Source: Paracoccaceae bacterium | GTDB lineage: Bacteria > Pseudomonadota > Alphaproteobacteria > Rhodobacterales > Rhodobacteraceae | Reading direction: 5' to 3' | DNA length: 18,284 bases | Assembly: GCA_002712045.1 (NCBI GenBank) | Contig: PARX01000031.1 | Coordinates: 9,117-27,400 of the forward strand | In this document: positions 1 through 7,138 of the stretch, piece by piece | Position numbering within the stretch: the stretch's first letter is position 1 | Layout: each line of letters starts with the position of its first letter | Position numbers and translations under genes: made by a program | The notes under the pieces: model-generated | The model's database searches: none | What the model was told of the DNA's origin: nothing | The model's input: only the letters and a program-made list of their open reading frames with translations

Positions 1-432
1 TGTCTTGATATTCTGGCGGTCGCAGAACAAATGTTGGAAGGTGAGATATATTATCGTAAGCAGGAATATGAGAGGGCATTTGATAGCTTAAGAAAGGCTG
101 TCCGCTTAGATGATGAGCTTCCGTATGAGGAGCCATGGGGTTGGATGCAACCAGCCCGACATGCATTGGGTGCATTGTTGCTCGAGCAAGGAAAGATAGA
201 AGAGGCTGAGGCCGTATATCGTGCAGACTTAGGAATCGACGGGGTCTTGGGACGTCCATGTCAAAATCCAGACAATGTATGGTCTTTACATGGATTGCAT
301 GAATGTTTGCATCGAAAGGGACGGATTGAAGAGGCGAAATTTATAAAGCAGCGCCTAAATCTGGCGAACGCCAGGGCTGATCGTCCTATCTTAGCTTCTT
401 GTTTTTGCCGACTAAGTCATAACACGCTATGA
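1..432 (+). CDS. TPR-repeat protein, C-terminal part (5' end outside window)
   Basis: The reading frame is open from base 1 (the residues before the first visible Met are CLDILAVAEQ), so this is the C-terminal ~143 residues of a longer protein and the ATG at 31 is unlikely to be the real start. Two tetratricopeptide-like helical pairs are visible: one around YYRKQEYERAFDSLRKAV and one around LLEQGKIEEAEAVYRADL, followed by a third partial unit (LHRKGRIEEAKFIKQRL). The tail ends in a cysteine-containing segment, ASCFCR. TPR proteins are protein-interaction scaffolds; nothing here shows a specific partner. The gene converges on the minus-strand catabolic operon, which marks it as a neighbour and not part of the pathway. 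Function unknown. Confidence 0.75.
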   Translation, partial: CLDILAVAEQMLEGEIYYRKQEYERAFDSLRKAVRLDDELPYEEPWGWMQPARHALGALLLEQGKIEEAEAVYRADLGIDGVLGRPCQNPDNVWSLHGLHECLHRKGRIEEAKFIKQRLNLANARADRPILASCFCRLSHNTL

Positions 433-435
433 TTC

Positions 436-454
436 TTTTCAGTAGAACTGAAAA
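436..454. other. Perfect 8-bp hairpin in the convergent gap
   Basis: TTTTCAGT (436-443), loop AGA, then ACTGAAAA (447-454) form a perfect 8-bp stem between the stops of two convergent genes. The position suits a shared terminator, but on both strands the 5' arm starts with T's and the 3' arm ends with A's, and no T-tract directly follows on either strand. It is not a canonical intrinsic terminator; it may stabilise 3' ends instead. Confidence 0.4.
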
Positions 455-489
455 ATAAATCTTATTAATTATTAGCTAGTTTGTTATTT

Positions 490-1104
490 CTAAGATTTAA
501 CATCTGCTGGATTGTTTACATCTCTCCCCAAAGCTGCCAAATCTGAATAACGGTCACCTATTCTATGGTGCGGGCGTCCACTCGTAGCGGCTCCGAGAGC
601 AACGACAACTTCGTCTGCGGCAGGTGCATCATGAATGGAAAATTGTACCGTAAGGTAATGGGATCGTCTGCCAGTATCATGTTTATCCATTAATGGAATT
701 TGAATCTGAGTATTTGCTGGGCCACGAGTATTGGTAAAACCTAAATATGATTTAGCACCAACAGCTTCGCGATAAAAATTTCCATACTGTAGTGTATGTA
801 TTAGGCCAGAAGCATGTTCTAATTCACAATCGGTACCAGCTATGCATGCTTTACCATATGCTTCGATTTTGTCCCCGGAACCGGCTAAACTGATTAATCT
901 ATTTGTAAGAGTTTCTCCGAGAATTGGCGCAATTCTTTGAATCTCTGGTGCCAGGTTTTCAACAAATCCTTTTCCCGCCCAAGGGTTTTTAACCACAGCG
1001 GCTACACCGATCATTCGTAAAATTGGTTCTGCTGGTTTTTCACCCTCTCTATAAATATCTTCATCGTAAGTGATTATTTTTCTAAGTTCTGGCACCATTT
1101 TCAT
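490..1104 (-). CDS. AA_synth / DUF1185 (PF06684) family protein
   Basis: A 204-residue protein recognised as the 'amino acid synthesis' family PF06684 (formerly DUF1185) from its overall pattern: N-terminal ELRKIITYDEDIYREGEKP, the NPWAGKGFVENL segment, the GKACIAGTDCELEHASGLIH block in the middle and the GAATSGRPHHRIGDRYSDL block near the end. Length is normal for the family. Structures of members are reported to have a chorismate-mutase-like fold, but no reaction is firmly established. The start at 1104 overlaps the stop of the upstream fusion gene by one base (TAATG), with AAGGTG about 5 bases upstream, so translation is probably coupled. Being last in this operon suggests a role in the same catabolic route, perhaps handling a hydrolysable or rearranging intermediate (inference only). 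Confidence 0.8.
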   Translation of the reverse strand: MKMVPELRKIITYDEDIYREGEKPAEPILRMIGVAAVVKNPWAGKGFVENLAPEIQRIAPILGETLTNRLISLAGSGDKIEAYGKACIAGTDCELEHASGLIHTLQYGNFYREAVGAKSYLGFTNTRGPANTQIQIPLMDKHDTGRRSHYLTVQFSIHDAPAADEVVVALGAATSGRPHHRIGDRYSDLAALGRDVNNPADVKS

Positions 1105-3239
1105 TATACACCTTTTATTTCATAATTATTTTCAGTTTGTGATATTTCTCTCACAGTACCCGCTCTTTCAGTTCCTTCATAAAATCCAAAAGTACCATGT
1201 TTAAATTCTCGCTTGTAACGCTCAAGCATGCTTCTTTCTGCTGGTAGTAAAATATTATTTAATGGGATGTCTTCTAATTTAAAGAACTTAAATCCATCCG
1301 GAGCGGCTCCTTCTACAGTGCCATTATAAAAAATAGTGTGGTTTTTAGTGTCTGTGTCACGGTAGATCGCATAAATAAAGTTTAAGCGAGGGGTTAAATT
1401 AAGATTCTCTAGTAAGCCATAAAGACCATTTTTTGATTTGTCTTCTGTTGGTGCTTTGGGGATAATAAATTTTTGATGAGTAGCTTCTTGTAAAAGAATT
1501 TTATTATCCTTTGATAAAACTCCGCCAATATCTACCATCTCTCCTGTATTTGCAGCTTCAATTAATGCCTGGTCATGGTTTACGGAAAAATAATTTCCTT
1601 TAAAATAACCAAGAGGGGTGCCATCAAACACTGCATGCTCTTGGACTTTACCAATAAGAATTATGTGATCTCCAGCGTCAACTAGTCTTTGCCGTTCACA
1701 AATAAAATGGGCAATGCTTTCTTCAAATATAGGCAGATTTTTTGGCCCAACTGACCAATTGGCTAATTTAAATTTATCTTTTTCTTGAGATGCAAATAGT
1801 CCAGATAATTCCCGTTGATTTTCTGATAAGATATTTATCGCAAATAGTTTTGATTTTTGAAATGTAGCCGCGCTAAATGCGGTTTTTGCAATACACACTA
1901 ATAATAAGGGTGGCTCCAAGGAAACAGAGGTAAATGAATTTGCTGTAAAGCCTCTTGGAGATCCATTTTTATCATTTGTCGTTATTATTGTTACACCTGT
2001 GGCGAAATTTCCAAAAGCTTCTCTAAGAGATTTAGTTTTTTCAAAATTTGCAGTCTCAACTTTAGCTTTCTGCAAGTAATTTTTGTCATGCTCACCAATT
2101 TTTGGTGGAGTTTTGTATTCTGGGGTTGGGTTTAAACTGAATTTGATTGGATTTGCGGCTACGCGCCAATCTTTTTTTGAAGGATCAGAATGAGGTACCG
2201 TTGCAATCATTTTTCTAATATTTACATGTTCATCATCAAGAATGTCTTTTATTGTGTTCACGGGCCCAAAAGGAATTTTTCCCCCTAAGATTTTTGTTAA
2301 TTCATTCTTTGTTTTAAGTTTTGTCCAATCAGCTACTAACTTGTTTATCGTTTTAGAGCTTTCTTTTCTCGCAGCTCTTGAAGAATATTTTTTATCCTCT
2401 CCGGTTTTATTCAATCCCATGCATTTGCTTAACTCACTCCAAAATATATCATCCACGATTCCAATTGCTACATGACCGTCCAAGGCAGGAAAAATACCAA
2501 ACGGTGCAAGCAAAGGATGTCCATTTCCTTCTGGGCCAGGAATTGTTCCATCGTAGTCATGTTGATAAACAGTTCGTTCACATAGGCTTAACACAGCATC
2601 ATACATACTAATGTCAATAAATTGACCTTCTCCCGTAAAATCTGCAGACCTTAATGCAGCAATGATACCAAATGACATCATTAAACCTGTGAAAATATCT
2701 CCCACACCGGGTCCAATTTTGGTTGGCGAATCGGGGGTCGCTCCAGTAATACCCATAATTCCGCCCATTGCTTGGGCTACAACATCGTAAGAAGGCCACT
2801 TTACATATGGGCTTTCCCCTAATCTTGGATCTCCAAAACCACGTATTGCTCCATAAACTAACCGGGGATTTATGGCTTTCAGCTCTTCGTAACTTAAGTC
2901 AAGGCGTTCCATTACACCTGGTCTGAAATTTTCCACAACAACGTCGGCATGCTCTACTAGTTTTCTGAAGTGTTTTTTACCAGTTTCTGTTTTGAGATTT
3001 AGTTGCACACTTTTTTTTGATCGATTTAGGCTAACAAAATAACCGGCCCACTCTTTTTGTGGGTCATCAGTTCGAAAGGGACCATTAGCTCGACTGCTAT
3101 CGCCTGTTTCACTCTCTATTTTTATAACTTCAGCACCGTGATCGGCTAGCATCATCGTGCAATAAGGTCCCGAAAGCATTCGTGTCAGGTCAAGTACTTT
3201 TACACCAGTCAATATTCCTGTACGTTCATTAGTCTTCAT
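1104..3239 (-). CDS. Fusion: class III (CaiB-like) CoA-transferase + flavin reductase + Nudix-like tail
   Basis: A 711-residue protein with three parts. Residues ~8-395 are a family III CoA-transferase (CaiB/Frc): the VLDLTRMLSGPYCTMMLADH opening, GAEVIKIE, ENFRPGVMERL and YDVVAQAMGG, with D152 the expected Asp that carries the acyl intermediate. Residues ~404-560 are an FMN-binding flavin reductase domain (HpaC/RutF type), with FATGVTIITT and RGFTANSFTSVSLEPPLLLV. Residues ~568-690 resemble a Nudix fold (DIGGVLSKDNKILLQEA; later a PLNNILLPAERSMLERY helix) but lack the GX5EX7REUXEEXGU box. CoA-transferases of this family are normally ~400 residues and flavin reductases stand alone, so the fusion is unusual. 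The frame is continuous with no internal stop. Its start overlaps the upstream hydrolase gene by 11 bp. The reductase half probably feeds reduced flavin to the luciferase-like oxygenase encoded at 6083-7120. Confidence 0.88.
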   Translation of the reverse strand: MKTNERTGILTGVKVLDLTRMLSGPYCTMMLADHGAEVIKIESETGDSSRANGPFRTDDPQKEWAGYFVSLNRSKKSVQLNLKTETGKKHFRKLVEHADVVVENFRPGVMERLDLSYEELKAINPRLVYGAIRGFGDPRLGESPYVKWPSYDVVAQAMGGIMGITGATPDSPTKIGPGVGDIFTGLMMSFGIIAALRSADFTGEGQFIDISMYDAVLSLCERTVYQHDYDGTIPGPEGNGHPLLAPFGIFPALDGHVAIGIVDDIFWSELSKCMGLNKTGEDKKYSSRAARKESSKTINKLVADWTKLKTKNELTKILGGKIPFGPVNTIKDILDDEHVNIRKMIATVPHSDPSKKDWRVAANPIKFSLNPTPEYKTPPKIGEHDKNYLQKAKVETANFEKTKSLREAFGNFATGVTIITTNDKNGSPRGFTANSFTSVSLEPPLLLVCIAKTAFSAATFQKSKLFAINILSENQRELSGLFASQEKDKFKLANWSVGPKNLPIFEESIAHFICERQRLVDAGDHIILIGKVQEHAVFDGTPLGYFKGNYFSVNHDQALIEAANTGEMVDIGGVLSKDNKILLQEATHQKFIIPKAPTEDKSKNGLYGLLENLNLTPRLNFIYAIYRDTDTKNHTIFYNGTVEGAAPDGFKFFKLEDIPLNNILLPAERSMLERYKREFKHGTFGFYEGTERAGTVREISQTENNYEIKGV

Positions 3240-4029
3240 TATTTAATCTATCATTTGTAATTTGATTTAAGAAATTATTGATGGGCTCGTTAACAACTTT
3301 TGGTGCTTCGGCCAAGGCCATATGTCGCAAACCATTTAGAATGATCAAGTTAGAATTTGGAATCTCTGAAGCTATTGCTTCTGACATTTTTGGGCCGTTA
3401 CCAAAATCTTCATCTGCAGTGATAACTAAAACTGGGCAGGAAATTTCAGGAGTGGGTGCTGTAATTTCATCCAAGCCAGACGCAAGCACTTCGTAAATTT
3501 TTGGATATACTTCTGGATCATTCTTCATAACCCAGCTTCTAATAAGATTTAGCATCTCTGGATTATGCTTTCTATATTCATCCGAAAACCATCTAATTAA
3601 CGCGTCTTCTACAGTCGCTTGTGGCCCATAATCTTCCAATTGTTTTAATCTATTCAATATCGCGCTTTGTGCTTTTTCATCTCTTTTGTAAGGAGAATTT
3701 AAAATCACCATTGCATTCGTTTTACTGGGATAGTCTTGAGCAAACCTTCTGCAGATCATCCCTCCTAGAGAAAACCCAATTAAGATTGCCTTTTCAACTT
3801 TAATCAACTTCAAAAGATCAGCTATTTGTTCGGAAAAAAGTGATAACGATGGTTTTTTTTCAGGATTAGAAGAGGATCCGTGTCCATACAAGTCATATGA
3901 AATAATATAATAAGATTTCTTAAGATTTGGTATAATCCATTGCCACATTTGTTTGTTTAATCCCAAACCGTGAATTAAGATAACACATGGATTTTTAGTT
4001 TCTCCATGGGTCTCATAGGATGTTTGCAT
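3229..4029 (-). CDS. Alpha/beta-hydrolase
   Basis: A 266-residue alpha/beta-hydrolase fold enzyme, cytoplasmic (no signal peptide). The oxyanion-loop motif IHGLG starts at residue 19, the nucleophile elbow GFSLGG places Ser87, the acid is most likely Asp206 in ITADED, and the general base is His236 in LRHMA. RutD of the Rut uracil pathway and TgnD of trigonelline breakdown are hydrolases of this fold that act after a flavin monooxygenase has opened the ring; by position this enzyme could hydrolyse an enamide/formamide or a thioester. It overlaps the start of the CoA-transferase fusion by 11 bp and lies 29 nt after the RidA gene. The Shine-Dalgarno sequence is weak, suggesting coupling to the upstream gene. 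Substrate unknown. Confidence 0.87.
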   Translation of the reverse strand: MQTSYETHGETKNPCVILIHGLGLNKQMWQWIIPNLKKSYYIISYDLYGHGSSSNPEKKPSLSLFSEQIADLLKLIKVEKAILIGFSLGGMICRRFAQDYPSKTNAMVILNSPYKRDEKAQSAILNRLKQLEDYGPQATVEDALIRWFSDEYRKHNPEMLNLIRSWVMKNDPEVYPKIYEVLASGLDEITAPTPEISCPVLVITADEDFGNGPKMSEAIASEIPNSNLIILNGLRHMALAEAPKVVNEPINNFLNQITNDRLNNED

Positions 4030-4058
4030 TGTATGTCTTTTCGTAGTATTTTTATTTC

Positions 4059-4448
4059 TTAAACGGGTTTATAAGCAATAACCTCTATTTCCACCCTAAC
4101 ATCAACTAGTAATTCACTTACTACAGCAGATCTGGCGGGTGGCTCTGTAGGAAAATAATCCCCATAAATTTTATTGAAACCAGGAAAATCAGCTCGTTCC
4201 CTTAGCCAAATCATAGATTTCACAATATCATCCATTTTACATTCAGCCTCTTCCAAAGTTGCTTTTATGTCTTCCAAAATTACTCTCGTTTGATCTTCAA
4301 TTGTTCCGGTTGTCATTGGTTCACCGTTTATCATAGGAATTTGACCAGTCAAAAATATAAAATCGCCAGCTCTAATTGCTTTTGACAACGATAGTGTTCG
4401 TCCACCAATGATAAGTGGTCCACCAATTACTTTCTTCTCTTTTCCCAT
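4059..4448 (-). CDS. RidA/YjgF/YER057c family enamine/imine deaminase
   Basis: A 129-residue RidA-family protein, normal length. Family marks are GDFIFLTGQIP near residue 30, the helix with TRVILEDIKATLEEA, PPARSAVV containing the conserved substrate-carboxylate Arg, and the C-terminal VEIEVIAYKP. Members hydrolyse reactive enamines or imines, or assist related steps (RutC in uracil breakdown). The start at 4448 is preferred over an in-frame ATG at 4481 because GGGAG lies 9 bases upstream and the protein then begins at normal family length; the longer form adds 11 unconserved residues. It is the first gene of the minus-strand operon, directly at the divergent control region. In this context it would clear an enamine/imine released by ring opening or amine oxidation (inference). 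Confidence 0.88.
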   Translation of the reverse strand: MGKEKKVIGGPLIIGGRTLSLSKAIRAGDFIFLTGQIPMINGEPMTTGTIEDQTRVILEDIKATLEEAECKMDDIVKSMIWLRERADFPGFNKIYGDYFPTEPPARSAVVSELLVDVRVEIEVIAYKPV

Positions 4449-4582
4449 GATTTTTAACTCCCAAAAAACCTGTACTTCCAAATAAATATTAAATAATAGA
4501 ATTGCTATTGAATAATAACATATTACATTAAAAGCTTAATATCAGATTACATTAAGAATCAAATAATTTACGAGGAAAAAGC
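4449..4582. promoter_or_regulatory. Divergent control region between the two catabolic operons
   Basis: A 134-bp, very AT-rich gap separating RidA (minus) from aldehyde dehydrogenase (plus); both promoters must lie here unless transcription enters from elsewhere. It holds a small dyad AATAG-AATTG-CTATT at 4495-4509 and a tandem direct repeat at 4514-4557. GAGGAA at 4572-4577 is the ribosome site of the aldehyde dehydrogenase gene, and GGGAG read on the minus strand serves RidA. No convincing -35/-10 pair could be fixed on either strand. Confidence 0.6.
4514..4557. repeat. Tandem 20-bp direct repeat, candidate operator
   Basis: AATAACATATTACATTAAAA (4514-4533) and AATATCAGATTACATTAAGA (4538-4557) match at 17 of 20 positions, including an uninterrupted ATTACATTAA core, with a 24-bp period. 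Two same-facing sites about two helical turns apart in a divergent promoter fit a regulator binding as two units. The regulator is not encoded in the window. In such AT-rich DNA chance similarity is possible. Confidence 0.45.
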
Positions 4583-6064
4583 ATGACAGACGTTAGATCC
4601 TATCAAATGTTAATAGATGGTAATTGGGTCAATGCCTCAAATGGAGCGATGTTTGAAAGTATCAATCCGGCAAATGGGCAGGTTTGGAGTAAAGTCCCGG
4701 AGGCCACGGAGAGCGATGTGAATGAAGCCGTCAGTGCAGCACACAGAGCTTTTACTACTGGGCCTTGGTCGAAGATGACTCCGACAGAACGTGGTAAATG
4801 TTTGAGAAAATTAGGTGATTTATTAGCTGAAAAATCTGAGCCATTGGGTAGGACGGAAAGCGTTGATACAGGAAAGATGTTAAAAGAGACGCGCTGGCAA
4901 GCTAAATATATTGCAGAGTTTTTTCATTTTTATGCTGGTTGTGCTGACAAAATTAGTGGTGAGACGTTACCAATCGATAAACCAGATTTATTTGTTTTTA
5001 CAAATCGAGAGCCATTGGGAGTAGTTGCGGCAATTGTTCCCTGGAACTCACAATTGTTTTTAGTGGCGGTTAAAGTAGGGCCAGCTTTAGCAGCAGGTAA
5101 TACAATAGTGCTCAAGGCTTCTGAACATGCTTCTGCAGCGATGTTAGAATTTGGTGAATTGATAGAAGAAGCAGGGTTTCCACCAGGAGTAGTTAATATT
5201 GTTACCGGCCATGGAGAGCCATGTGGGAAAGCTTTGACTAGCCACCCGTTGGTAGCACGAATCTCATTTACTGGAGGTCCTAATGCTGCGAGACATGTTT
5301 TGTATAACTCGGCAGAAAATTTTGCGGAAGTAAGTCTTGAGTTAGGTGGCAAATCTCCCTTTATAGTATTTGAGGATGCGAATATCGAAAGTGCTGTGAA
5401 TGGATCAGTTGCGGGAATTTTTGGAGCTGCTGGGCAAAGCTGTGTAGCTGGTTCGAGATTATATCTACACGAGGATATTGCAGATGAGTTTTTAGACAGA
5501 ATGATTGAAATCGCAAAAGGTATAAAAATTGGTGATCCACTACTAGAAGAAACTCAAATGGGTCCGCTGTGCACGATTGGTCAGTTGGAAAATATTGAAA
5601 AAGAAGTTTCTCATGCTATCGAAGAAGGTGGTCAAGTTCTTCATGGAGGAAAGAGACCAAGTAATATGGATGGTCTGTTTTATGAACCTACGATTATCAG
5701 TTGCAATAATCAGAATATGAAGATCGTTGATACTGAACTTTTTGGTCCAGTTTTAAGTGTTTTGAAATTTAAAACCGAAGAAGAAGTGATTGGTCTTGCA
5801 AACGATACTGTCCATGGATTAGCAGCAGGCATTTTTACAAAGGATAGTGCTCGTTCATTACGCATGGCTAAAGCAGTGAGGGCTGGAATAGTTTGGGTCA
5901 ATACTTATCGTGTTGTTTCACCAATAGCGGAATTTGGTGGTATTAAAGGGTCTGGTTACGGACGCGAAAGTGGATTCCAAGCCATGCATGACTACACTCG
6001 TCCAAAAACAATATGGATGAATACATCGGATGAGCCATTTGGAAATCCGTTTGTAATGCGTTGA
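4583..6064 (+). CDS. NAD(P)+-dependent aldehyde dehydrogenase
   Basis: A 493-residue aldehyde dehydrogenase superfamily enzyme of full length, oxidising an aldehyde to an acid. All key marks are present: VPWN (Asn155), FTGG (229-232), the general base Glu253 in LELGGK, and the catalytic Cys287 in GQSCVAGSR. The start has GAGGAA 5 bases upstream. It resembles the betaine/gamma-aminobutyraldehyde/semialdehyde branch, but the substrate cannot be set from sequence. Candidates from context are an aldehyde released by ring opening (as TgnC/PyrC act after TgnA/PyrA), succinate semialdehyde, or 4-trimethylaminobutyraldehyde, which would yield gamma-butyrobetaine for the carnitine genes downstream. 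It is the first gene of the plus-strand operon, 18 nt before the monooxygenase gene. Confidence 0.93.
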   Translation: MTDVRSYQMLIDGNWVNASNGAMFESINPANGQVWSKVPEATESDVNEAVSAAHRAFTTGPWSKMTPTERGKCLRKLGDLLAEKSEPLGRTESVDTGKMLKETRWQAKYIAEFFHFYAGCADKISGETLPIDKPDLFVFTNREPLGVVAAIVPWNSQLFLVAVKVGPALAAGNTIVLKASEHASAAMLEFGELIEEAGFPPGVVNIVTGHGEPCGKALTSHPLVARISFTGGPNAARHVLYNSAENFAEVSLELGGKSPFIVFEDANIESAVNGSVAGIFGAAGQSCVAGSRLYLHEDIADEFLDRMIEIAKGIKIGDPLLEETQMGPLCTIGQLENIEKEVSHAIEEGGQVLHGGKRPSNMDGLFYEPTIISCNNQNMKIVDTELFGPVLSVLKFKTEEEVIGLANDTVHGLAAGIFTKDSARSLRMAKAVRAGIVWVNTYRVVSPIAEFGGIKGSGYGRESGFQAMHDYTRPKTIWMNTSDEPFGNPFVMR

Positions 6065-6082
6065 ACTAAAAGAGGTACAATA

Positions 6083-7120
6083 ATGAAGTTTCAATTAGCT
6101 GTTAATATGGAAAGAATGGATCCAAGCTGGAACATGAACGAAGTCATGCGCCATACATTAGATATGGTGCAAATGGCAGAAGATGGCGGGTTTAATATTG
6201 TTTGGGCAGCTGAACATCACGCTTTAGAAATGACGATAGCACCTAATCCATTTCAAATATTAACTTGGTGGGCATCGGAAACAGAAAATATCAGACTAGG
6301 TACAGCAGTTGCTGCTGCTGCTTATTGGCATCCAATAAATTTAGCAGGAGAGGCTGCTTTTCTTGACTTGATTAGTGGAGGACGTTTGGAGTTTGGTATT
6401 GGGTCGGGCGCTTATCAAAGAGAATTTGATCGGATGAAACCAGGCTTGAAGCAATCTGAGGCTTGGCAATATATGCAAGAAATACTCCCTGCTGTACTAG
6501 AGTTATGGGCTGGAGATTATGAACATAATGGAAAATTTTGGCAGTTTCCCACGTCAACATCAGTCCCCAAACCAATACAAAAGCCACATCCACCCCTATG
6601 GGTTGCTGCCAGATCTCCAATAACATTTGATTACGCGATAAAGAATAACTGCAATGTTATGAGCTGGCCCTTAACACGAGGTTTTTCAGAAGCTGAGCTA
6701 TATAAGCAGCAACTTGATGAAGCAATTCACCAAAATGATAATAAATTTAACCCAATATTCGCGATGATGCGTCATACTGCATTATACGAAACTGAAAATG
6801 GAAGAGATAAGGCTATAAAAGCAATCCAAACATGTCTCGGACAATTTGAAAACTTATTTAGAAATTTAGGGGATGTTAGTGACGGCTTTCCTAAGCAAAT
6901 TCCATTAGATGAATTGCAGGGTCGTAAAGAATATGATGCTAATATGTTGGAAGAAAACCTTATGTTTGGTTCACCGGAGACTGTGATTGAAAAGTTAAAA
7001 AGATACGATAAACTTGGGGTAGATGAGTACATTTATTACGCGTCCATGGGTTTGGATATGGAAGCTCAAAAAAAATCAATGGAACTTTTTTGCCAAGAGG
7101 TTGTCCCTGAATTTAAATAA
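6083..7120 (+). CDS. Luciferase-like (LLM) flavin-dependent monooxygenase
   Basis: A 345-residue bacterial-luciferase-fold oxygenase (PF00296). Visible family marks are the FQLAVNME first strand, AAEHH at 42-46, TIAPNPFQIL, LGTAV, HPINLAGEAA and LDLISGGRLEFGIG around 95-107, and a C-terminal MFGSPETVIEKL. Members of two-component systems use reduced FMN made by a separate reductase; the only reductase in the window is the C-terminal half of the fusion at 1104-3239 on the opposite operon. TgnA (trigonelline), PyrA (pyridine) and RutA (uracil) are ring-opening relatives at family level, and the neighbouring aldehyde dehydrogenase, hydrolase, RidA and amidase strengthen that analogy. The ribosome site AGAGGT lies 6 bases before the ATG. 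Substrate unknown; an N-methylated heterocycle is a reasonable guess only. Confidence 0.9.
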   Translation: MKFQLAVNMERMDPSWNMNEVMRHTLDMVQMAEDGGFNIVWAAEHHALEMTIAPNPFQILTWWASETENIRLGTAVAAAAYWHPINLAGEAAFLDLISGGRLEFGIGSGAYQREFDRMKPGLKQSEAWQYMQEILPAVLELWAGDYEHNGKFWQFPTSTSVPKPIQKPHPPLWVAARSPITFDYAIKNNCNVMSWPLTRGFSEAELYKQQLDEAIHQNDNKFNPIFAMMRHTALYETENGRDKAIKAIQTCLGQFENLFRNLGDVSDGFPKQIPLDELQGRKEYDANMLEENLMFGSPETVIEKLKRYDKLGVDEYIYYASMGLDMEAQKKSMELFCQEVVPEFK

Positions 7121-7126
7121 ATGATT

Positions 7127-7132
7127 AAGGAG
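7127..7132 (+). promoter_or_regulatory. Ribosome binding site AAGGAG fixing the caiD start
   Basis: AAGGAG ends 6 bases before the ATG at 7139. An upstream in-frame ATG at 7121 would place this site inside the coding region and has no comparable site of its own, so 7139 is the start. Confidence 0.8.
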
Positions 7133-7138
7133 AAAAGT

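Noticed and set aside
4583..6064. Naming the aldehyde dehydrogenase as 4-trimethylaminobutyraldehyde, betaine aldehyde or succinate semialdehyde dehydrogenase
   Set aside because: All catalytic residues are generic to the superfamily; sequence inspection alone cannot choose the substrate.
7121..7138. Upstream ATG of caiD at 7121
   Set aside because: It would put the strong AAGGAG site inside the gene; the ATG at 7139 is ideally spaced from it.
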